Source: Candidatus Curtissbacteria bacterium RIFCSPLOWO2_01_FULL_38_11b
Lineage (GTDB): Bacteria > Patescibacteriota > Microgenomatia > Curtissbacterales > GWA2-41-24
DNA length: 12,092 nucleotides
Direction of reading: 5' to 3'
Assembly: GCA_001774995.1 (NCBI GenBank)
Contig: MFBO01000001.1
Span: forward strand, 754-12,845
The notes below the pieces were generated by a model. It had not been told where the DNA came from. It made no database searches and was given only the letters and a program-made list of their open reading frames with translations. Made by a program: the position numbers and the translations under genes. This document shows, one piece after another, positions 5,623 to 11,686 of this stretch; position 1 is the first letter of the stretch, and the number at the start of each line of letters is the position of its first letter.

Positions 5623-7320
5623 ATGATTAAGGTGTTAGATTTCTGGGCCGAGTGGTGCATTGATCCTCAGACCCCAGTTTTAACGGAAAACGGATACCTG
5701 CCCGCCCAAGAAATAAAGGCCGGCCAAAAACTTGTTACTATAGACCCCAAAACTTACAAAAAAGGTCTAAAGAACGTTCGAAAAATTAGGGTTTTTAAAA
5801 ATACTCCATCTAAAAAAATTGTCTTAGAAACAGGTAGAATATTAATTGGCGACGATAACCATTTAGTATTAACAGAAGAGGGATTCAAAAGTCTCAAAGA
5901 TGTTGAAATAGGCGACAAAGTATTAATTGACCCCACCCAAACAAAGGCATATTACTCAGACTCAGACACAGCTATTTTAAAAACCACCAACAACAATTTT
6001 GCAGATAAACGTTTACAAGAGTTAAATCTCTTACCATTGAAATTCAAGGACTCAAGGTTACCAATCCTTGCTCGCTTGCTAGGATATGTAATAACAGATG
6101 GTTATCTATACGAAGACTTAAAACATAATGTTTATGAAACCCACTTTTATGCTGGGAAGGAAAAAGACGCCCAAAACATAAAGAATGACCTCAAAGTTTT
6201 AGGTTTCGAAAAATTGGAAATTAAAAGACAAATCAAAGATTGTCAAATCCAACAAAGAAAATTTACAATTGATGTCATCCGTTGTAGGAATTTTAATCGA
6301 GCATTATTTTTCTTATTTAATGCCCTTGGAGCCCCAGTAGGTCGCAAGAAAAATCAAGCATATTTTGTCCCGGATTGGATTATGTCCGGGAACCTAACCC
6401 TCAAAAGAGAGTTTCTAAGCGGCTGGCTTGGTGGTGACGGCGCTAAAATTGCCTACCACATTAAGCGCGGCGGGTACAGCTCGCATCATGCTAACTTTAC
6501 AGTAAATGCCATTGAGTTTCACAAAGAAAAAGACTTAGAACGAGAAGGGATTCTCTACGCCAAACAGTTGGGCTATCTTTTAGAAGAGTTAGCAGTTAAA
6601 GTGAGGAAAATTTCAAGTAGTGATGACGAAGATGGTGTAGTTATATCCCTGAAAGTTTCAACAGACTACACGTCATTACTCAATTTAGCAAAAATCGGCT
6701 ACGCATATGCTGCCACAAAAAATGCAAACACGTCCTGCGTTCGAGAATTTATAAAGTATAGACTCTTTGAGAGAAAAAGATACGAGCAAATCAAGGTTGC
6801 AGTTTTAAAATGGCAAGCTATAGGGGTAAGCGATAGGGATATTGCCCGAAATCTTCAAATTCCACCACACACTGCAATCAGCTGGCGATACACTCACAGA
6901 GAAACTAATATAGTTCATCCATCTCTAAGTGGGGAAGCGATTTTCACAAAATGGCTTGAGACGCGACAACAAAACGAGTTTTTATGGGAAAACATTATTG
7001 AGACCGAAGATGCCAATCGTCGTGAGGTAATCGGTATTACCGTTGATTTACCACATACTATCATCACAAACGGCATAGTTTCTCACAATTGCGGACCTTG
7101 CAAATTTATGGAACCTCTAATTGAGGAGCTTGAAAAAGAGTTTAAAGGTAAGGTAGATTTTGAAAAAATCAATGTAGACGAAAATCAGGAACTAACTGCA
7201 AAGCACGGCGTTATGTCTATCCCGACTTATATTTTTTTAAAAGACGACAAAGAAGTCGAAAGGATAATTGGCGCAACCCAAAAGGAAAATTTTATCAAAT
7301 CAATCTCCAAGCATGAATAG
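5623..7320 (+). CDS. trxA: Thioredoxin interrupted at its active site by an intein
   Basis: A 565-codon frame. Residues 1-11 (MIKVLDFWAEW) and 490-565 (CGPCKFMEP...) join to a complete 87-residue mini-thioredoxin with the FWAEWCGPCK active site (dithiol cysteines 490 and 493), a conserved K-x-N-V-D-E-N strand, the cis-proline of SIPTYIF (P534) and the C-terminal helix. It lacks the first strand and helix of E. coli thioredoxin, as is common for small thioredoxins in this type of bacterium. The mature protein should be a cytoplasmic disulfide reductase. Residues 12-489 are an intein, described separately. Without splicing there is no active site. The start ATG 5623 follows a TATAAT by 10 bases. 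The stop overlaps the start of the isomerase gene (ATGAATAG, 7313-7320), so production of the downstream proteins is coupled to translation through the intein. Confidence 0.95.
   Translation: MIKVLDFWAEWCIDPQTPVLTENGYLPAQEIKAGQKLVTIDPKTYKKGLKNVRKIRVFKNTPSKKIVLETGRILIGDDNHLVLTEEGFKSLKDVEIGDKVLIDPTQTKAYYSDSDTAILKTTNNNFADKRLQELNLLPLKFKDSRLPILARLLGYVITDGYLYEDLKHNVYETHFYAGKEKDAQNIKNDLKVLGFEKLEIKRQIKDCQIQQRKFTIDVIRCRNFNRALFFLFNALGAPVGRKKNQAYFVPDWIMSGNLTLKREFLSGWLGGDGAKIAYHIKRGGYSSHHANFTVNAIEFHKEKDLEREGILYAKQLGYLLEELAVKVRKISSSDDEDGVVISLKVSTDYTSLLNLAKIGYAYAATKNANTSCVREFIKYRLFERKRYEQIKVAVLKWQAIGVSDRDIARNLQIPPHTAISWRYTHRETNIVHPSLSGEAIFTKWLETRQQNEFLWENIIETEDANRREVIGITVDLPHTIITNGIVSHNCGPCKFMEPLIEELEKEFKGKVDFEKINVDENQELTAKHGVMSIPTYIFLKDDKEVERIIGATQKENFIKSISKHE
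5656..7089 (+). other. Intein (class 1) with LAGLIDADG/DOD homing endonuclease in the thioredoxin CGPC site
   Basis: 478 residues, from Cys12 to Asn489 of the precursor. Splicing block A starts CIDPQTPVLTENGYLPAQEI (12-31). Block B is IGDDNHLVLTEEG (75-87) with the conserved His80, though the usual T-x-x-H is D-x-x-H. Block F is VIGITVDLPHTI (469-480). Block G is NGIVSHN followed by Cys490 (483-490), with the penultimate His488 and terminal Asn489. The endonuclease motifs are LARLLGYVITDGYL (149-162, Asp159) and FLSGWLGGDGAKI (264-276, Asp272), which look intact. A helix-turn-helix-like stretch (about 398-423, GVSDRDIARNLQ core) may add DNA recognition. Expected reactions are N-S shift at Cys12, transesterification to Cys490, Asn489 cyclisation and extein ligation. 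The +1 nucleophile is the first catalytic cysteine of thioredoxin. Confidence 0.95.
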
Positions 7321-7975
7321 GAATCTTCCTTTAATTGTAGCCAATCTCAAGGCTAATAAATCTTGGGATGAGGTTTCAACCTGGATTGACGATGTCGTAC
7401 AGGCAGCTCAGAAATTTAAAGGAACCATTATTTTTTGTCCATCGTATCCGTTTTTAAATTCATCATTTCAAAAAATTTCTCAAAACGGCATCAATCTTAA
7501 ATTGGGAAGCCAGGATATATCTCGCTTTGAACAAGGTGCCTATACAGGTGAAGTCGCCGCCAGCCAAATTGCCGATTTAGTTCAGTTTGCTATAATCGGC
7601 CATTCCGAACGTCGCCAAAATTTTAAAGAGGACCAAAAGATTTTAGAGGCAAAAGTCAAAAATGCCCAAAATGCCAAAATTGAGCCGATTTTTTGCGTCC
7701 AAGATGAAAATACTTCTATCCCAAAATCACTGTCAATTATTGCTTATGAACCTGTTTTTGCAATCGGAACAAATAACCCCGACTCTCCCGAAAACGTCCA
7801 GGATTTTGGCAAAAGGCTAAAGGCAAATGGCACCTATACTATTCTTTATGGCGGGTCAGTCTCCGCCGGAAACGTCAAGACTTATGTTAAAGAGCACATC
7901 CACGGGGTTCTGGTTGGGGCAACCAATAGTCTTGATCCTCAAAAATTTATTGGTATTATCAGCTCACTAAATTAA
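7313..7975 (+). CDS. tpiA: Triosephosphate isomerase
   Basis: A 220-residue protein interconverting dihydroxyacetone phosphate and glyceraldehyde 3-phosphate in glycolysis. The catalytic set is complete: Asn11 and Lys13 (VANLKAN), His97 in IGHSERR (95-101), Glu146 in AYEPVFAIGT (144-153, with the flexible loop 6), and the phosphate-binding GGSV (180-183). It is about 30 residues shorter than typical bacterial enzymes, close to archaeal length, with trimming mainly in helices between His97 and Glu146. The ATG at 7313 is chosen over an in-frame ATG at 7268, because the extra 15 residues lie inside the thioredoxin 3' end, have no family similarity, and the ATG at 7313 puts Asn/Lys at their usual positions 11/13. 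It overlaps the thioredoxin stop by 8 bases, and its TAA overlaps the next ATG by one base. Confidence 0.95.
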   Translation: MNRNLPLIVANLKANKSWDEVSTWIDDVVQAAQKFKGTIIFCPSYPFLNSSFQKISQNGINLKLGSQDISRFEQGAYTGEVAASQIADLVQFAIIGHSERRQNFKEDQKILEAKVKNAQNAKIEPIFCVQDENTSIPKSLSIIAYEPVFAIGTNNPDSPENVQDFGKRLKANGTYTILYGGSVSAGNVKTYVKEHIHGVLVGATNSLDPQKFIGIISSLN

Positions 7976-9123
7976 TGCGCGAAATCGGCATCCACCACTC
8001 AAAGTCTTCAAAAAAAGGCAGAATTTTAAAGATATTATTCTTAACTGTAATCTTTACAGCAATGCTTGTTATTATTATCAAGTTTTTAGATTTGGATAAA
8101 AATGTATTAAAAGGACCGCGAACAGTAGTTAAATTAATAACAAATTCAGGCCTTGATTCCGATAATAACCGGGTAAATGTACTACTTTTGGGAACAGGCG
8201 GCACCGGCCACGAAGGCCCTGATCTTACAGACACGATGATACTGGCCTCCCTTGAAGAGGATGCAAAAGACGTGATTTTAATCTCTATCCCGCGCGACCT
8301 TTGGGCAGGAAACATCTCTGCCAAAATAAATCATGCTTATGCTTATGGTCAAGAAAAGGATGGCGTTGGGTTAAAACTATCTCGTGAAACAATTGAATCT
8401 CTTTTAGGCTTGCCCGTGCATTATGCCGTAAGAGTAGATTTTTCCGGCTTTGTCAAAGCGGTAGATTTGGTTGGTGGCCTTGATGTCGATGTTGAAAGTC
8501 CTTTTAACGATACTCGCTATCCTATTGCCGGCAAAGAAGACGATCTTTGTAATCTAACATTAGAAATTATCCAAGAGAATGGGCAAAGAAAAGAAGTCGT
8601 TAAAACTGCCACGGGCTCTGCAATTCCCCTTTTGGAAATCAACGACAAAAATGACCCTTTTACTTGTCGATATGAAAATTTAACTTTTCAAAAAGGACCG
8701 ACTCGCATGGATGGTACAACTTCCCTAAAATTTGTTCGCTCCCGCTATGGCACAAACGGCGAGGGCTCGGATTTTGCTCGCTCGGCACGCCAGCAAAAGG
8801 TGCTCCTGGCATTTCGCCAACAAGTTTTGTCAAAAGAAACTCTAACTAACCCCAAAACAACCATCGATCTTATAAAAACCTTTGGTGCATCAATAGATAC
8901 AGATATCCTCGACGAAGACATACCTCTTTTTGCCAAACTAGCTACAAAAATCGACCCGGCAACCATCAGAAGAATCGTACTTGACGCAACCCGCCAAGAT
9001 AGCGTTTTGCAAATAGGTGACCCAACTGCCCACGGCGGACAATATGTCTTAGTCCCTAAAGGTACCTGGGAAGATCTTGCCGACTACTTAAACGGCGAGA
9101 TTTTTAAGTTGGAAGAAAAATAA
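7975..9123 (+). CDS. LytR-CpsA-Psr (LCP) family cell-wall glycopolymer transferase
   Basis: A 382-residue membrane-anchored protein: basic cytoplasmic N terminus, one membrane segment (about 17-38), then an extracytoplasmic LCP domain (about 67-278). Family marks are NVLLLGTGG (68-76), the conserved acid in LTDTM (84-88), ISIPRDLW (103-110), INHAYAYG (118-125), VDLVGGLDVDV (163-173), and the late FVRSRYG (253-259) and SDFARSARQQ (265-274) arginines that bind the pyrophosphate. LCP enzymes move polymers from a polyprenyl carrier to peptidoglycan or, in some cases, to proteins. An insertion of about 55 residues (186-240) contains the only two cysteines of the domain (192 and 231) and may be closed by a disulfide. 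Starts at ATG 7975, overlapping the isomerase stop (TAATG). A short C-terminal domain (about 300-382) resembles the LytR_C region only weakly. Confidence 0.92.
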   Translation: MREIGIHHSKSSKKGRILKILFLTVIFTAMLVIIIKFLDLDKNVLKGPRTVVKLITNSGLDSDNNRVNVLLLGTGGTGHEGPDLTDTMILASLEEDAKDVILISIPRDLWAGNISAKINHAYAYGQEKDGVGLKLSRETIESLLGLPVHYAVRVDFSGFVKAVDLVGGLDVDVESPFNDTRYPIAGKEDDLCNLTLEIIQENGQRKEVVKTATGSAIPLLEINDKNDPFTCRYENLTFQKGPTRMDGTTSLKFVRSRYGTNGEGSDFARSARQQKVLLAFRQQVLSKETLTNPKTTIDLIKTFGASIDTDILDEDIPLFAKLATKIDPATIRRIVLDATRQDSVLQIGDPTAHGGQYVLVPKGTWEDLADYLNGEIFKLEEK

Positions 9124-9141
9124 TAAGGAATAATTCGAATT

Positions 9142-9378
9142 CTACTCGCGAAAGGATAAAACCAGCTTTACTGCGCCTATTACAAACAAAACCACCCCAC
9201 CAATTAAAAGCAAATAGGTAAGCTCTGTTGAACCTGCAGCAGGTAGAGATGAACTTGTACCCCCCTTAGATGCGGAACTTGTAGACGAAGTCTGAGCAAG
9301 AGCAGACGAAGCAAATGTCAACCAGAGAATTGCTGAAGTTGAAATACCGGTTATTTTGGCAATCGCAGACTTTTTCAT
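9142..9378 (-). CDS. Small secreted protein with LPxxG-type sorting signal
   Basis: A 78-residue protein with the full layout of a sortase substrate and almost nothing else: a signal peptide with lysines at 2, 3 and 8 and a hydrophobic core ending ALA-Q (cleavage after residue 28), a Ser/Thr/Gly linker (29-44), LPAAG (45-49), a membrane segment (53-75) and a short SFRE tail. The motif departs from canonical LPxTG by Ala in place of Thr, and the tail has only Lys71 and Arg77 as positive charges. The mature exposed part would be about 20 residues. No sortase is in the window. It could be a surface anchor, a membrane spacer, or a substrate for an exosortase/archaeosortase-like enzyme. It converges on the LCP gene with 18 bases between. 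Confidence 0.75.
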   Translation of the reverse strand: MKKSAIAKITGISTSAILWLTFASSALAQTSSTSSASKGGTSSSLPAAGSTELTYLLLIGGVVLFVIGAVKLVLSFRE

Positions 9379-9434
9379 GGCAGCTAATATTTAACTCTAC
9401 TTTAAGCTTAAATGGTCTAAAAGTTGTTTGTCAA

Positions 9435-9453
9435 GGGCGAGCTTTGCGAGCCC
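9435..9453 (-). repeat. Short hairpin downstream of rpsT
   Basis: On the minus strand GGGC-TC-GC-AAA-GC-TC-GCCC, where GGGC/GCCC and GC/GC pair around an AAA loop with two mismatches. It lies 15 bases after the bS20 stop. TTGACA follows on the minus strand (9434-9429), not a T-run, so terminator activity is doubtful; that TTGACA may be a -35 box for the small surface-protein gene, with a weak TTTAAG as -10. Confidence 0.4.
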
Positions 9454-9467
9454 GAAGACCCTGAGTG

Positions 9468-9758
9468 TTACTTAGAAGATTTTTTAGAAGTTGTTTTTGC
9501 TTTTGGCAAAGAAGAAGCTTTCGTCGGTTTCAATTTCTTTGCTAACCGAGACTTGAGTCTTGCCGCCTTATTCTTATGAATCACGTTAGTCTTGCTGGTT
9601 CGATCCAGAGCTTTATACGCAAGTCTCAGTGCTTCAGCAGTCGGCTTTTTTAAGAATTTTTTAACGGCCTCCTTATACGCTTTTTTGCGCCGCAAGTTAT
9701 AAACCGCTTTTCGCTTATCTTGCCTGACCTTTTTGATCGCTTGTTTTGTAACCGGCAT
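9468..9758 (-). CDS. rpsT: 30S ribosomal protein bS20
   Basis: A 96-residue, extremely basic, helical protein. The C-terminal helix segment around NVIHKNKAARLKSRLA (58-73) is the bS20 signature, and the N-terminal KQAIKKVRQDKRKAVYNLR matches the first helix. bS20 binds 16S rRNA in the lower body of the 30S subunit. A lysine/serine-rich tail (about 76-96) extends beyond the usual end (E. coli bS20 has 87 residues). The start ATG at 9756-9758 has AGAGG about 12 bases upstream, a little far for an ideal Shine-Dalgarno site. It is transcribed divergently from murJ across a very AT-rich spacer. Confidence 0.93.
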   Translation of the reverse strand: MPVTKQAIKKVRQDKRKAVYNLRRKKAYKEAVKKFLKKPTAEALRLAYKALDRTSKTNVIHKNKAARLKSRLAKKLKPTKASSLPKAKTTSKKSSK

Positions 9759-9945
9759 TTTATTAAGATACCTCTAAATCCTTCAAAATTTTCAATTTGA
9801 ATTTTATAATTTTCAATGAATTTTCAATGTTTTAAATTTTGAAACATTTAGATTTCATTTCGAATTTTAAATTGTAAATTAAGAATTTATAATTTTTGTT
9901 TCGAATTTCGAATTTAGGTATTCGAATTTTGGGTAAGTATATCAC
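9759..9945. promoter_or_regulatory. AT-rich divergent intergenic region with repeated TTCGAA palindromes
   Basis: This 187-bp spacer between rpsT and murJ is almost free of G and C. It holds four TTCGAA palindromes (9859-9864, 9900-9905, 9907-9912, 9921-9926) and three ATTTTCAAT direct repeats (within 9786-9830). TATAAT at 9888-9893 is a candidate -10 for murJ, and minus-strand TATAAA at 9803-9808 for rpsT. I see no RNA gene here. Promoter placement is tentative. Confidence 0.5.
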
Positions 9946-11619
9946 ATGCTCAATCTATTCAAAAACGGCGCGCATATTTTCAAAAGAAAACAAGAAGATA
10001 TTCTTTCTGCGGCATTTTTAATAACTGTTTCCATTGCTCTTTCACGAATTCTTGGATTTGTGCGTTTGAGACTCCTTGCTGGATACTTCGGTGAAGACCT
10101 GCATCTACTTGATGCCTATTTTGCAGCAACCATAATCCCAGATTCTATTTTTGAAGTATTCATCTTTGGAAGCATCGCACTAGCTTTTATACCTGTTTTT
10201 TCCAAACATTTATCCCATGATAAATTAGATTACGCATGGAGACTTGCCTCAGTCCTCATGACTTTGGGATTTATCTTTTTTCTAGTTGCCGGTATATTCA
10301 TCTTTGTTTTTTCAGATAAAATTGCTCTGCTTGTTGCCCCCGGCCTTGTTTCCCAAGCGCCCCAAACACAGCATGTTATTTCTAGACTTTTGCAAATAAT
10401 TATTTTTTCCCAATTGTTTTTTGTTGTTTCTATTTTCTTGACAGGAATCCTGCATTCATTCCAAAGATTCCTGGTTCCTGCACTTGCCTCTGTCTTTTAC
10501 AATATTGGTATTATCCTCTCCATAATTTTCTTGGCACCGGTTTTTGGAATTTACGCAGCTGCCATAGGTATGATTTTTGGCGCTCTCTTGCACCTCGTAG
10601 TTCAGCTTCCTCTAATCTCATCGTTGGGTTTTAAATACAGACCGCTTGTTGATTTTAAAAATAAAGATGTTCGCGAAATGATTAGGTTAATGTGGCCAAG
10701 ATCGGCGGCAATTGGTCTAACCAGGCTTACCGAAATAGTAAATATAGCCTTAGCATCCAGCGCTGCAATCGGCTCCATTGTTGCCCTAAACTTTGCTCAA
10801 GTCCTGCAAATTGCCCCCACTGCTTTTTTTGCATCATCAATTTCCCAAGCAGCATTTGTCTTTTTTGCGATCGAATATAACAAAGGCCGCAAAAATCAAT
10901 TTAAAAAAATTTTTACCCAAAGTCTTCACCAAATTCTTTTTCTGGTACTTCCGGCAGCGGCTATTTTAGCAATTTTAAGAGTTCCCGTCGTCAGACTAAT
11001 TTTTGGTGCCCGTGATCTTCCATGGGAAACTACCGTATTAACTGCAAGAACTCTATTGGCATTCTCGATTGGTATTGCAGCCCAAGGTGTCAACTTGCTG
11101 CTTATTCGGGGATTTCATGCAATTCACGATAGCTTTACCCCTGTTCGCGTTATTCTAGTTTCAACTACACTCGGTATTCTTCTTTCATTGATATTTATAT
11201 TGGTTTTTAAACTTCCGATAATTTGGCTTGCTATTTCTTATTCAATTTCAAATATCCTAACTGCTATTGTCCTACTTTTCCTTTTGGATAAAAAAGTAGG
11301 CAGTTTTGATAAAAAACAAATGTTTCTGCCAATTTTCAAAATTGGCACGATTTCTGCCCTCATGGCAATTTTCCTGTATATACCTATGAAGCTTTTGGAC
11401 CAATTGGTTTTTGACACGACCCGCACCATTGGTCTGATTTTTTTAACTGCTATAGCAGGATTTGTCGGTCTTTCTGTTTACGTAATTCTCTCGTGGATAT
11501 TTAAAGTGGAACAGCTCGTGATTTTTATTCACTTCGGCAAACGAGTTTTAAGCTGGCCTGCTAAACTCAAGACTCCACCACCACCAACCTCCATTGAAGC
11601 CCAGCAGCCGAATCCATGA
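9946..11619 (+). CDS. murJ: MurJ/MviN-family lipid II flippase
   Basis: A 557-residue polytopic membrane protein of the MOP exporter superfamily, about 14 membrane segments, longer than E. coli MurJ (511). Family marks are LSRILGFVR (32-40), DAYFAATIIPD (56-66), GSIALAFIPVFS (75-86) and the repeated half around MWPRSAAIGL. It should move lipid-linked peptidoglycan precursor to the outer face of the membrane, fitting with FemAB and LCP nearby. In the TM2 segment where E. coli has R-R-L-F-A-E-G-A, this protein reads F-E-V-F-I-F-G-S, so the arginine equivalent to essential R52 is not conserved, while the first two arginines (R34, R40) are. The C terminus is proline-rich and cytoplasmic. No Shine-Dalgarno site precedes ATG 9946. 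A polysaccharide-type MOP flippase is the alternative. Confidence 0.9.
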   Translation: MLNLFKNGAHIFKRKQEDILSAAFLITVSIALSRILGFVRLRLLAGYFGEDLHLLDAYFAATIIPDSIFEVFIFGSIALAFIPVFSKHLSHDKLDYAWRLASVLMTLGFIFFLVAGIFIFVFSDKIALLVAPGLVSQAPQTQHVISRLLQIIIFSQLFFVVSIFLTGILHSFQRFLVPALASVFYNIGIILSIIFLAPVFGIYAAAIGMIFGALLHLVVQLPLISSLGFKYRPLVDFKNKDVREMIRLMWPRSAAIGLTRLTEIVNIALASSAAIGSIVALNFAQVLQIAPTAFFASSISQAAFVFFAIEYNKGRKNQFKKIFTQSLHQILFLVLPAAAILAILRVPVVRLIFGARDLPWETTVLTARTLLAFSIGIAAQGVNLLLIRGFHAIHDSFTPVRVILVSTTLGILLSLIFILVFKLPIIWLAISYSISNILTAIVLLFLLDKKVGSFDKKQMFLPIFKIGTISALMAIFLYIPMKLLDQLVFDTTRTIGLIFLTAIAGFVGLSVYVILSWIFKVEQLVIFIHFGKRVLSWPAKLKTPPPPTSIEAQQPNP

Positions 11620-11646
11620 GGTGAATGCAACCATTAGGCCAAAAAC

Positions 11647-11676
11647 TTGACAATGGACCTATAGCTTAAATATAAT
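11647..11676 (+). promoter_or_regulatory. Consensus sigma70-type promoter, leaderless, for the gene at 11687
   Basis: TTGACA (11647-11652), an 18-bp spacer and TATAAT (11671-11676) match both hexamers perfectly. The ATG begins 11 bases after the -10, so the transcript should start within about 4 bases of it. It starts 28 bases after the murJ stop, separating this gene from murJ. Confidence 0.75.
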
Positions 11677-11686
11677 ACGCCTCAAT

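Noticed and set aside
7268..7312. Longer N terminus for triosephosphate isomerase starting at ATG 7268
   Set aside because: The extra 15 residues come from the thioredoxin C-terminal coding region in another frame, have no family similarity, and would displace the catalytic Asn/Lys from positions 11 and 13.
5623..7320. Reading the 565-codon frame as a stand-alone homing endonuclease with a thioredoxin domain fused at the C terminus
   Set aside because: The first 11 residues and the residues after position 489 join seamlessly into FWAEWCGPCK, and both intein splice junction signatures (Cys1; His-Asn-Cys) are present, so it is an intein and not a fusion.
9759..9945. CRISPR-like or origin-like repeat array
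   Set aside because: The repeated units are 6-9 bases, irregularly spaced, without spacers or DnaA-box-like clusters.
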